Below are positions 7,138 through 14,432 of a DNA stretch of 20,691 nucleotides, one piece after another. Position 1 is the stretch's first letter. Every line of letters begins with the position of its first letter. The DNA comes from CAYXDO01 sp964463485 (lineage in GTDB: Bacteria; Myxococcota; Kuafuiibacteriia; Kuafuiibacteriales; Kuafuiibacteriaceae). The notes beneath the pieces were generated by a model, which searched no databases, was not told the DNA's origin, and worked only from the letters and a program-made list of their open reading frames with translations. Both the position numbers and the translations under genes were made by a program. The stretch covers positions 1-20,691 of the forward strand of contig CAYXDO010000185.1 in NCBI GenBank assembly GCA_964463485.1, written 5' to 3'.

Positions 7138-8307
7138 TCAGCGCACGCGGCGGCTTCGATTCATGAAGGGTCGCTCGATGAATCGAAAGAACAAGGCGCC
7201 GAGCCCGATGGGGATGATGAGGCGTAGCGCGAGCACGCTTGCGACGGGCAGGTCGATTCGAAGGGCGACTTGTTTGACCGCGACCATGATCGGCAGGTGC
7301 GTGAGGTACACGCTGTAGCTGATGAGGCCCAAGCTCGTGAGCCAGGCGACGACTCTGCTGCGGACCAGACGACCTTCTCGCTCGGCGTGGGTGGCCATCG
7401 TGACGAGCACGAAGAAGGTCGCGCCGAACGCGAGGTCGTCGAGGACCTCGGCGCCCGGAATTCGGAAGGTCGTGGTCTTGGGCGGATGCAACAGCAGGGC
7501 GGTCGTGAGCAACGTGGCGAGCGCGGGCCACGAGCGCACCCAGCTCGGGATTGCGACGCGTCCGAGGTTCGCTTCGACGGCGAGCGCGCCGAGGCTCCAG
7601 GAGAGCCAGTGCGCCGGACCGACGATGTACCAAAAACCTGGCCGATCGTGGCCGAGCGACAGACCGATCGCGCGCCACGCGACGGTTGCGACGGCCGCGA
7701 CGCCGAGGGCGATCGACCAGCCGTGGTGTCGGCGCAGCCACAAGAGGCCGAAGTAGAGCATGTAGAGCTGCTCCTCGAGCGCGAGGCTCCAAAACGGCGG
7801 GTTGCCGATGCGGTGGTGCGCGCCGGTCAAGTTGTGGAGCAGCAGCAGGAGCAACACGAGATCGATCGCCAGGCGGCTCGGTGAGCCGTAACCGAGGTAG
7901 CTCGCGAAGCTCGATCCCTTGGGCTGTCCGAGCACACCGAAGAGCACGAACAGGCCCGCGATGCTGAGCAACAAGGCGACGAAGTAGGGCGGGTACAAAC
8001 GAACGAGGCGACGTTTCCAGAACGAGACGAAGCCGACGCCGATGGCTTGGTTGTCCGTCCGCGCCCAGCGCTGGTGGATGCAGAAACCGGAGATCACCAA
8101 GAAGAGGTGGACACCGAACTCGCCGTAGTCGGTGAACGCAGTGACGGCGGCGGGCAGCGCCTCGACGGCGACGGCTTTGCCAGCTCCACCGACCGGAGCG
8201 AGGTTGAGGCTGTAAGGCAGGTGACGCAAGAGCACGAGGAAGACGGCGACGCCGCGCAGGAAGTCGATGGCGACCAGGCGGTTGGAATCAGGGACGCGTT
8301 GGCTCAC
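7138..8307 (-). CDS. Acyltransferase-3 family membrane protein (OafA/YrhL-like)
   Basis: This protein of about 389 residues is an integral membrane acyltransferase of the AT3 family, which O-acetylates or otherwise acylates surface polysaccharides and glycolipids. Motifs seen are LVAIDFLRGVAVFLVLLRHL (11-30, R18 and H29), SFWKRRLVRLYPPYF (95-109, the R-x-x-R motif) and FWSLALEEQLYMLYF (172-186, with the family's E-E-Q). Ten or so hydrophobic segments span the rest, ending in FRFIERP. The open frame extends to a TTG at 8352, but I prefer GTG at 8307 because the family normally begins just ahead of the LRG motif. It reads opposite to the adjacent glycan genes and converges on the DUF218 gene with 17 bp between stops. 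A sugar O-acylation role in this cluster is likely. Confidence 0.85.
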   Translation of the reverse strand: MSQRVPDSNRLVAIDFLRGVAVFLVLLRHLPYSLNLAPVGGAGKAVAVEALPAAVTAFTDYGEFGVHLFLVISGFCIHQRWARTDNQAIGVGFVSFWKRRLVRLYPPYFVALLLSIAGLFVLFGVLGQPKGSSFASYLGYGSPSRLAIDLVLLLLLLHNLTGAHHRIGNPPFWSLALEEQLYMLYFGLLWLRRHHGWSIALGVAAVATVAWRAIGLSLGHDRPGFWYIVGPAHWLSWSLGALAVEANLGRVAIPSWVRSWPALATLLTTALLLHPPKTTTFRIPGAEVLDDLAFGATFFVLVTMATHAEREGRLVRSRVVAWLTSLGLISYSVYLTHLPIMVAVKQVALRIDLPVASVLALRLIIPIGLGALFFRFIERPFMNRSRRVR

Positions 8308-8421
8308 GCCGCGCGAAGCCTGCACGCGGCGATTGCGGCGAGGCCAGCACAAATCTCGGCGCGGGCCGCAGCTGATGCTTTCAGCCTGCCTCGGAGAGGA
8401 GGACGGGAGGACCTGGCGAGG

Positions 8422-8448
8422 TCGACGGGGTCGACGGGGTTGACGGGT
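8422..8448. repeat. 9-bp tandem repeat upstream of vapB
   Basis: Three tandem units of nine bases are present: TCGACGGGG (8422-8430), TCGACGGGG (8431-8439) and a diverged TTGACGGGT (8440-8448). The third unit supplies the TTGACG that looks like a -35 element. The array runs directly into the inverted repeat before the antitoxin gene. Confidence 0.8.
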
Positions 8449-8467
8449 GTATTACGCTCTGTAATAC
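8440..8467 (+). promoter_or_regulatory. Putative sigma-70-like promoter of the toxin-antitoxin operon
   Basis: TTGACG (8440-8445) matches the -35 consensus in five of six positions. It is followed, after 16 bp, by TAATAC (8462-8467), a weak -10 candidate. Transcription would then start near 8474, the first base of the antitoxin ATG, so the message may be leaderless; no Shine-Dalgarno sequence is present. This is prediction only. Confidence 0.4.
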
Positions 8468-8468
8468 A
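8448..8468. promoter_or_regulatory. Perfect inverted repeat, probable antitoxin operator
   Basis: TGTATTAC (8448-8455) and GTAATACA (8461-8468) are perfect inverted repeats separated by GCTCT. The site is markedly AT-richer than its surroundings, overlaps the predicted promoter spacer and -10, and ends 5 bp before the antitoxin ATG. Type II antitoxins with ribbon-helix-helix domains typically repress their own operon from such palindromes. Confidence 0.65.
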
Positions 8469-8473
8469 TCGTC

Positions 8474-8734
8474 ATGGCCACGAGGACCGTTCGGCTCGAT
8501 GAGGAGTCGGAAGCCGCGCTCGATGAAATCATCCGCGAGACCGGCAAGCCGATCTCCTGGGCCTTGAAGCAGGGCCTGCTGGTGTTCCGGGCCGAGCTGA
8601 TGCGCCCTTCCGCGCGGTCCGCCTTCGAAATCTATTCGGAGCTCGATTTGGGCCCCGGAGGGTATGCGTCGGCCGCCTCGACGGACACGCGACGAGCGGC
8701 GAGGGACGCGATTCGAAAGAAGCATCGCCGGTGA
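8474..8734 (+). CDS. Ribbon-helix-helix-type antitoxin (VapB-like)
   Basis: This 86-residue protein has a CopG/ribbon-helix-helix-like N-terminus: beta-strand RTVRLDEES (4-12) followed by helix ALDEIIRETG and SWALKQGLLVFRAEL. Such domains dimerise and bind operator palindromes. The C-terminal half (about 45-86), with a basic tail, would wrap around and neutralise the toxin. The gene overlaps the PIN toxin gene by four bases (GTGA at 8731-8734), the normal order and coupling for type II systems. The perfect palindrome just ahead of the ATG supports autorepression. The assignment as an antitoxin rests on this context as much as on the sequence. Confidence 0.8.
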   Translation: MATRTVRLDEESEAALDEIIRETGKPISWALKQGLLVFRAELMRPSARSAFEIYSELDLGPGGYASAASTDTRRAARDAIRKKHRR

Positions 8735-9165
8735 TCATCATCGACACGGGTCCGTTCGTCGCGCTGTTCGATCCTCTAGACGCGCAACATACGTTTTGTC
8801 GGACCGTGTTGGCTTCGCTGCGGAGTCCGCTATGGACGACGGAACCAGTTCTGACCGAGGCGTTTCACATTCTTTCGCCTGAGAGTATTGGGTCGAGCAG
8901 GCTTCGTGACTTCGTGCTTGGCGGGGGAGCGGCCGTTCGTTCGTTGGAGAAGCAGGACATCGCGCGCGCGTTCGAGCTCATGGAGACATACCGAGACCAC
9001 CCGATGGACTTTGCTGACGCGTCCGTGATCGTCGCCGCGGAGCGGCTGAGCACTCGCAAGGTGTTCACACTGGATGGCCGAGACTTTGGGACGTACAGGG
9101 TCCTTCGTGGGCACCAGCGGCTCGCGGTCGAGATCGTAGGTCGGCAGGGACGAAGCCGAAGTTGA
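8731..9165 (+). CDS. PIN-domain toxin (VapC-like ribonuclease)
   Basis: This 144-residue protein is a PIN-domain ribonuclease of the VapC type, which cleaves RNA with Mg2+ bound by an acidic cluster. The expected acidic residues are visible: Asp5 in IIIDTGPFVALFD, Glu43 in VLTEAFHIL, Asp93 and Asp96 in MDFADASVIVAAE, and Asp115 in VFTLDGRDFGTYR. The length is typical for the family, and no damage is seen, so it is probably active. The start is a GTG overlapping the antitoxin stop. The pair sits between an opposing acyltransferase gene and rmlC, so it may have inserted into the glycan region. Confidence 0.88.
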   Translation: MIIIDTGPFVALFDPLDAQHTFCRTVLASLRSPLWTTEPVLTEAFHILSPESIGSSRLRDFVLGGGAAVRSLEKQDIARAFELMETYRDHPMDFADASVIVAAERLSTRKVFTLDGRDFGTYRVLRGHQRLAVEIVGRQGRSRS

Positions 9166-9190
9166 GTGAGACATTTGGACGCGTAAGCTG

Positions 9191-9811
9191 ATGGACTCCC
9201 GGACTCCCGCTGGACCTGACTGCGCCCCGTTGACTCTCGGATCCTCGCCGGGCAGTCGACCTGGTGTGGAAGTCTTGACCACGAGCCTGCCTGGGTTGCT
9301 GCGCCTTCGACCGGACGTGTTCAGAGATGCTCGCGGTTACTTCATGGAGCCGTGGAACGAAGCGCGATACCGCGCCGCGGGTATTGGAGTCCGATTCGTC
9401 ATGGACGGGGAATCTTACTCCAAGAAGGGGACCGTTCGCGGCCTGCACTTTCGCGAGCCTCCCGAGTCGAAGCTCGTGCGATGTATCATGGGTCGAATCT
9501 TCGACGTCGCGGTCGACCTTCGCCCGGACAGCCCGACGTTTGGCAGGTGGGAGGGCTTCGAGCTCTCGGCGGAAAATCACGAGCAGCTCTTCATTCCCGC
9601 GGGCTTCGCGCATGGATTTTCCGTGCTGAGTGAGGAGTCGCTGATGCTCTACAAGAAGACGGAGCTCTTCGACGCCAAGCTCGAACGGGGTGTCCGCTTC
9701 GACGATCCGGAGATCGGCGTCGACTGGAGAGTCGAGATCACGACCGTCAGCGAGCGAGACCGCTCGAACCCAAGCTTTCTAGAGCTCTTCGCGGGCAGCG
9801 GAATCGGCTGA
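9191..9811 (+). CDS. rmlC: dTDP-4-dehydrorhamnose 3,5-epimerase (RmlC)
   Basis: RmlC epimerises C3 and C5 of dTDP-4-keto-6-deoxyglucose on the way to dTDP-L-rhamnose in the cytoplasm. The cupin motifs are intact: FRDARGYFMEPW (44-55), SKKGTVRGLHFRE (78-89; His86 is the family's catalytic His), Lys94, FIPAGFAHGFSVLSE (134-148), Tyr154 in LMLYKKTELFD, and RFDDPEIGVDW (169-179). With the ATG at 9191 the protein is 206 residues, with a 25-residue N-terminal extension that the family lacks. A GTG at 9266 (VEVLTTSLPGLL) matches the usual start of the family and may be the true start; neither has a clear Shine-Dalgarno sequence. The partner RmlD lies at 17707. Confidence 0.92.
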   Translation: MDSRTPAGPDCAPLTLGSSPGSRPGVEVLTTSLPGLLRLRPDVFRDARGYFMEPWNEARYRAAGIGVRFVMDGESYSKKGTVRGLHFREPPESKLVRCIMGRIFDVAVDLRPDSPTFGRWEGFELSAENHEQLFIPAGFAHGFSVLSEESLMLYKKTELFDAKLERGVRFDDPEIGVDWRVEITTVSERDRSNPSFLELFAGSGIG

Positions 9812-9826
9812 GCGAGTCCGCGAAGC

Positions 9827-11755
9827 TTACGCGCAGGCAAGAGGCCCGCGCTCAAAGGGCCGGATGAGCTCCCAGGGCCGGATGAGCTTGCGCAGCCAGA
9901 GCTCGAGTGTGACCAGCAGAAAGATTCGTTGTCCGTGATCGCGTCGACCTGACTGGTGCTCGGCTACGAGGTCCGCAAGGGCCTGGGGGCGTAAGAATTC
10001 GTGGAGGCGCGAGCCAGATGCGACCAGGGCATCGTTCACGAGCTCGACGTGCGTCGTTCGCCACCACTCCGACACGGGGACGCCGAAGCCATGTTTTTTT
10101 CGATCCAAGATCTCGGGCGGCAAGAGCTCGCGGTACGCCTCGCGCAGGATCCACTTGAGCGAGCCTCGGTGAAGCAGAAGCTGACTTGGGATCGACGCCG
10201 CGAGCTCCAGCACGGACACGTCGAGGAACGGGGATCGAGCTTCCAAGCCTACGGCCATGGTCGCGCGGTCTGCCTTCACCAGCAGGTCGTCCAGCAGGTA
10301 GGTTCGGAGGTTGTGGGAGAGGATTTGGTGGAGGCGATCCTCTCCGCGGACTCGTGCTTCGTGCAGCAACTTCGCTTGCGTTCGGATCGGCTCCCACGGA
10401 TCGACGTCGAGGCGCTCGGGTCTCAGGAGTGCGCGCAGGGCGTCGCCGACGAAGAACGCGTTCCACGCGAGGAGTTGTTCGTCCGGATCTCGATCCGCGT
10501 GCTCCACGAAGCGCTTCGAGAGCGCGAGCGGGTTCTTGTAGCCCTTCGGGTCTGGGAGCTTCGCCGTCGCGCGGCGGGCGAGGAGCTTCAGCGCGAGCGG
10601 AATATGCGCATCCACCAAGCCGCCTACGAAGCGGGTGTAGCCGGCGAAGGCTTCGTCGCCGCCGTCTCCGGTGAGCACGACGCTCACGTGCCGACGGGTC
10701 ATCTCGGAGATGGCGAAGAGTGCGATGGCCGAGCTGTCTCCAAAAGGCTCGTCGTGGTGTTCGAGCAGGGTCTCGAGTCGATCGGCCGAGACGCAGGGAA
10801 GTGTGAGCTCGGTGTGTACCGTGTCGAAGAGGCTCGCGACCTTGCGGGCGTAGGTCGTCTCGTCGAAGCTCGAGTCTTCCTGGAACCCCACGCAGAAGGT
10901 CAGCGGGCGAGTGCGAGATCTCCGAGCCATCTCTGCTACGACGATGCTCGAGTCGATCCCTCCAGAGAGGAACGCGCCGATAGGGACATCGGCCTCGAGG
11001 CGGCGCTCGACGGCGCGGCCCACGACGTCGCGCACGCGAGCTTTGGTGTCCTCGAGCGGCTCCTTCCGAGGTCGCGGAGTCAGCGCAGCGTCGACGTCCC
11101 AGTAGCGCTCGAGGCGAGGCTCTCTTTCGACGACGAGCAAGTGGGCGGGCGGCAGCTTGAGGATCCCTCGGTAGATCGATCGGGGCGTGCCGACATAGCC
11201 GAACGTGAGGAGCTCCGGGAGCCTCGTGGGGTCGAGCTCCGGGCGCACCTCGGGGTGGAGCAAGATCGCTTTGACCTCGGAGGCGAACACGAGCGCGCCG
11301 CTCGGCGTCGAGGTGTAGAAGAGCGGTTTTTTTCCGAGGCGGTCTCGAACCAGGACCAGCCGCTGTGCCTTGGCGTCGTAGAGGGCGAAAGCGAACATCC
11401 CGTCGAGCGCGGAGATGCTCCCCAGGCCGCGCCGTTTGTAGAGCTCGACGATCACCTCGGTGTCGGAGGTCGTTCGAAAGTCGAGACCGTCCGCCTCCAA
11501 AGATCGGCGAAGGGCTTTGTGGTTGTAGACTTCGCCGTTGTACACGATCGTCACGTGACCCGAGCTGAAGGGCTGCGACGCGCGCGGGTTCAGATCGAGG
11601 ACGGCGAGCCGGGCGTGTGCGAAGACGCCGCGTCGGTCCCCGAGGATCTCGGCGTGTTGGAGATCGGGGCCGCGGTGGGCCAAACGTTGAGCCATGGCGC
11701 GGCCGAGCTCGACGGGCACGGGTGTGCCGCCCACGACGCCGGCGATGCCGCACAC
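9827..11755 (-). CDS. asnB: Asparagine synthase (glutamine-hydrolysing), AsnB-type amidotransferase
   Basis: This full-length 642-residue protein has the two AsnB domains. The class II glutamine amidotransferase domain begins with catalytic Cys2 (MCGIAGVV) and contains AHRGPD (26-31), VYNGEVYNH (71-79) and RDRLGKKPLFY (137-147). The synthetase domain has the ATP pyrophosphatase loop AFLSGGIDSS (261-270), then VVLTGDGGDEAFAGY and later ARSPFLD and KKHGFGVP. It starts with GTG so that Cys is residue 2. In polysaccharide clusters such proteins are often annotated as asparagine synthase but may amidate sugar uronic acids or other acceptors. It is transcribed opposite to its neighbours, with a divergent region containing inverted repeats upstream. 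Confidence 0.92.
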   Translation of the reverse strand: MCGIAGVVGGTPVPVELGRAMAQRLAHRGPDLQHAEILGDRRGVFAHARLAVLDLNPRASQPFSSGHVTIVYNGEVYNHKALRRSLEADGLDFRTTSDTEVIVELYKRRGLGSISALDGMFAFALYDAKAQRLVLVRDRLGKKPLFYTSTPSGALVFASEVKAILLHPEVRPELDPTRLPELLTFGYVGTPRSIYRGILKLPPAHLLVVEREPRLERYWDVDAALTPRPRKEPLEDTKARVRDVVGRAVERRLEADVPIGAFLSGGIDSSIVVAEMARRSRTRPLTFCVGFQEDSSFDETTYARKVASLFDTVHTELTLPCVSADRLETLLEHHDEPFGDSSAIALFAISEMTRRHVSVVLTGDGGDEAFAGYTRFVGGLVDAHIPLALKLLARRATAKLPDPKGYKNPLALSKRFVEHADRDPDEQLLAWNAFFVGDALRALLRPERLDVDPWEPIRTQAKLLHEARVRGEDRLHQILSHNLRTYLLDDLLVKADRATMAVGLEARSPFLDVSVLELAASIPSQLLLHRGSLKWILREAYRELLPPEILDRKKHGFGVPVSEWWRTTHVELVNDALVASGSRLHEFLRPQALADLVAEHQSGRRDHGQRIFLLVTLELWLRKLIRPWELIRPFERGPLACA

Positions 11756-11774
11756 GGGGCCGATGGTAGCGTCC

Positions 11775-11795
11775 CAAGCTGACGAGCGCAGCTTG
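11775..11795. repeat. Inverted repeat upstream of asnB
   Basis: CAAGCTG (11775-11781) and CAGCTTG (11789-11795) form a perfect 7-bp inverted repeat with a 7-base loop, 20 bp upstream of the asnB GTG. It could be a regulator site or a hairpin in the asnB leader. Confidence 0.5.
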
Positions 11796-11848
11796 TCGCA
11801 TCAAACTCGAGGTGCTAGGAACCCCCAAGCGTCATCATCGACTTATGA

Positions 11849-11869
11849 GCTCTCGCATGGGGCGAGAGC
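11849..11869. repeat. Inverted repeat in the leader of the surface lipoprotein gene
   Basis: GCTCTCGC (11849-11856) and GCGAGAGC (11862-11869) form a perfect 8-bp stem with loop ATGGG. It lies 66 bp before the lipoprotein ATG. There is no T-tract, so a terminator is unlikely. Confidence 0.55.
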
Positions 11870-11882
11870 GGCGAAGCGAGCA

Positions 11883-11909
11883 CCAAAGAGCTCGGTCGGA
11901 TCTCTTGGG
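11883..11909. repeat. Second, imperfect inverted repeat in the same leader
   Basis: CCAAAGAG (11883-11890) and CTCTTGGG (11902-11909) pair in seven of eight positions around an 11-base loop. It lies just after the perfect hairpin and 25 bp ahead of the lipoprotein start, close to its ribosome binding site. Confidence 0.4.
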
Positions 11910-11921
11910 TCGAGGGCGTGC

Positions 11922-11927
11922 GAGGGA
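11922..11927 (+). promoter_or_regulatory. Ribosome binding site fixing the lipoprotein start
   Basis: GAGGGA lies 7 bases before the ATG at 11935. This, with the lipoprotein signal that follows, supports this start over upstream in-frame ATGs such as the one at 11812. Confidence 0.6.
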
Positions 11928-11934
11928 CGAGTTC

Positions 11935-14409
11935 ATGATGCGTAAACGGCTCGGTCTTGCGTTGCTCACGGTGGCCGCGTGCGGCCCGGATGGGGCGACG
12001 GACTATGGTACCAGCGTCCTTGGAGCTCCTCCGGGAGCCGACGCGGCCTTCGTTTCCAGCAACATTCCGCTCGCGATGTTCCCGGGTGAGAACCTGAACG
12101 TCACGGTCACGATGCAGAACACCGGAACGACTACTTGGGACAGCAACTATCGCCTTCACCGCGTGGGCGTCCCGATGTGGAACTGGGTGAACACCAAAGT
12201 TCCGGGAACCGCTGCGCCTGGAACGAACAAGCCTATTCGTTTCGTGATTCGCGCGCCCGGCGCTTCGCTTACGCCCTACACGTTCAGCGCGAGCATGCAT
12301 AACGTGAGCTTCTTCGGGGAGCAGGTCGACCTCCAGCCGATCTTGGTCAGCTCCGATACGCCGCGCCGATGGGGCTGCTCCTGGGATCCGGCCGACCCGG
12401 CCAACCTCGTGCCGACGACCCTCACCGTCGGTGAGACCTTCGTGGCCAAGTTTCGCGTGCGAAACACCGGCGCGAACATCTGGCATCGGGGCCTCGATCG
12501 TTGCGAAGGCGAGCCGACCAACGACCGCGGTTCCTACTTGCTCAGCCAAGACGACAAGACGGCGGTGGGTCAATTCAACTTCTGGGGTGTCCCGAGCACG
12601 CAAGTCCACATCGGCTCCGACGTCGCCTCCGGTGACTTCATCGAGATCCAGGTGCCGATCACCGCGAACCCGAACGTTCAGCGTACGGAGCCGTTCCGGT
12701 TTGCTCGCCAGGTTTACGACTGCCGGCCTCCCAACCCCGATCCAAACGGCGGCGTCGGCTTCCTTCAGGGCGGAAACACCCCCGCGAACCTCGACCCATG
12801 TATCGACGTGAACATCACCGTTACCTTGTGCGGCAATGGTGTGATCGACGCGGACGAGGGCGAGGAGTGCGACGACGGCAACCGCGCGTCGGGCGATGGC
12901 TGCGGCGCGACCTGCCGAATCGAGACGGCAGAGGCGCGCATCATCGACGTGCGCACCGACGCCATCGGCCGAACCTTCGTCGGATCGCAGGCGCTCAAGC
13001 AGCTCGGCGGCGTCGTTCACGTTGGTTCCGGCTACGTCATGATGGGAGAGATCGCGACGGTCGTGCCTCCGACGGGCTCGTTTCGAAATGTCGCGGGCAA
13101 GGTCTATGGCTTCGCGGTCTCGCCATCGTTGCTCACGGGCGGCGTGACGCGGCTGCCCAACGGGAGCCCCGACTTCCAATTCTGGGGCGCGGACGCCGAC
13201 GACATGCTTGGCCACGTCGATGGGCCGATCGCGAGTGGCCCGATCGATGGTGCGGGAGGCAACGAGCTCGCGCTCTCCGCGGTGTTCGGCGACGGGCCGA
13301 GCAACGCACGCGCGGACGCGGGCGAGGTTTGGATCTTCTCGAGTGACGGTCTGACGGGAACGATCGACCTCCGCACGGGCACGAGCCACCCCAATTTTCG
13401 CGCGCGAATCTTCGGCGCGGTGGCGAACGCGCGCATTCGAGCCCTCGGCGTCACACGCGATGGCAACTTGGTGGTCGGCTCGCCGGGGACGAACGAAGTG
13501 CTGATCATCCGAGGTCAAGGCGGCGTGGCCCTCAGCGGGACCGTCGATCTCGCGGCGCCGGTCGGTGTGGACATCGACGTATTGCAGGGGACCGCAGCGG
13601 GTGTGTTTGGCGCGGTCGGTGCGGTCAACGATTTGTCGGGCGATGGTACGGACGATGTGGCCGTAGGATCTCCGGCGTTCGATCGCAGCCAGGGTCTCGA
13701 CGATGCGGGCCGTGTGGCTGTCGTGTTCGGACCGTTCACAGGTGGTCGCACGATCAACCTCGGGCTGAAGGCGGGCCTGGCCGGCGCGGCCAACGTCCTC
13801 ATTCTCGGGAGCACGACCCGCGGTAGGCTTGGCGCGAGCCTCGCCATCGGCAACGTCAAAGGGACGCTCGAGCGTGAGCTCGTCATCGGCGAGCCACAAG
13901 CGCGCAAGCTCGGCCCCGGCAATCCGCAGTTCGGGCGCTGCCTCGTGATCGGCGGATCTGGACACTTCACCACGGGCACCGTGATCGATCTGACCAGCAC
14001 GCCGCCGAGCACCGTGACGAGTGTGTGGGGCAAGAGCGCCAACGACGTCGCCGGAAGCGTGTGTGCGCTGGGCGACGTGAACTTCGATGGATTCAAGGAC
14101 GTGGCCATGGGTGTCGGCGCTCGTGATGGGGCGGATGGAACGCGCCTCCAGGCCGGTGGTGTGATGATCGCGGTCGGCAGCGCGGACATGCCGACGACGA
14201 TCGACTTCGCGATCACGAATCCCGCGGTGGAGGTCGTGGGCCGGCACCAGAGCGCCCAGATGGCGATTCAGCCGAGCTCCGTGGCGCTCGTCGACATCGA
14301 CGGCGACGAGCGTGAGGAGTTGATCGCGGGGTCCTGGCAAGGCGGCAACAACCTCATCACCGGGCTCAACAGGCCCGGTGAGGTCGTGCTCGTTCCCTTG
14401 GGACTCTAA
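11935..14409 (+). CDS. Surface lipoprotein with two NBR1-like Ig domains, DUF4215 repeat and FG-GAP repeats
   Basis: This 824-residue protein starts with a lipoprotein signal (MMRKRLGLALLTVAAC, Cys16), so it is probably exported and lipid-anchored. Residues about 43-137 form an Ig-like domain of the 'next to BRCA1' type (MFPGENLNVTVTMQNTGTTTW). A second copy follows at about 160-263 (LTVGETFVAKFRVRNTGANIW). A cysteine-rich DUF4215-type repeat is at 299-331 (CGNGVIDADEGEECDDGN, then GDGCGATC). The rest (about 345-824) is propeller-like with FG-GAP/integrin-alpha motifs, for example DLSGDGTDDVAVGSP (576-590), GDVNFDGFKDVAMG (723-736) and VDIDGDEREELIAGS (796-810), which likely bind Ca2+. It sits 21 bp ahead of a GT4 gene, so it is likely co-expressed with the glycan genes. 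An adhesion or glycan-binding role is inference. Confidence 0.85.
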   Translation: MMRKRLGLALLTVAACGPDGATDYGTSVLGAPPGADAAFVSSNIPLAMFPGENLNVTVTMQNTGTTTWDSNYRLHRVGVPMWNWVNTKVPGTAAPGTNKPIRFVIRAPGASLTPYTFSASMHNVSFFGEQVDLQPILVSSDTPRRWGCSWDPADPANLVPTTLTVGETFVAKFRVRNTGANIWHRGLDRCEGEPTNDRGSYLLSQDDKTAVGQFNFWGVPSTQVHIGSDVASGDFIEIQVPITANPNVQRTEPFRFARQVYDCRPPNPDPNGGVGFLQGGNTPANLDPCIDVNITVTLCGNGVIDADEGEECDDGNRASGDGCGATCRIETAEARIIDVRTDAIGRTFVGSQALKQLGGVVHVGSGYVMMGEIATVVPPTGSFRNVAGKVYGFAVSPSLLTGGVTRLPNGSPDFQFWGADADDMLGHVDGPIASGPIDGAGGNELALSAVFGDGPSNARADAGEVWIFSSDGLTGTIDLRTGTSHPNFRARIFGAVANARIRALGVTRDGNLVVGSPGTNEVLIIRGQGGVALSGTVDLAAPVGVDIDVLQGTAAGVFGAVGAVNDLSGDGTDDVAVGSPAFDRSQGLDDAGRVAVVFGPFTGGRTINLGLKAGLAGAANVLILGSTTRGRLGASLAIGNVKGTLERELVIGEPQARKLGPGNPQFGRCLVIGGSGHFTTGTVIDLTSTPPSTVTSVWGKSANDVAGSVCALGDVNFDGFKDVAMGVGARDGADGTRLQAGGVMIAVGSADMPTTIDFAITNPAVEVVGRHQSAQMAIQPSSVALVDIDGDEREELIAGSWQGGNNLITGLNRPGEVVLVPLGL

Positions 14410-14410
14410 G

Positions 14411-14432
14411 ACTTCGCCCTCGGCCGCGAAGT
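14411..14432 (+). promoter_or_regulatory. Hairpin overlapping the GT4 start codon
   Basis: ACTTCGC (14411-14417) and GCGAAGT (14426-14432) are perfect 7-bp inverted repeats around an 8-base loop. They fill the whole gap between the lipoprotein stop and the GT4 gene and include the first two bases of its GTG start. On mRNA this would hide the start region, consistent with translation depending on ribosomes arriving from the upstream gene. Confidence 0.45.

Noticed and set aside
10001..11782. 593-codon open frame on the plus strand
   Set aside because: It is antisense to a full-length asparagine synthase with all motifs intact. The translated product has no recognisable motif.
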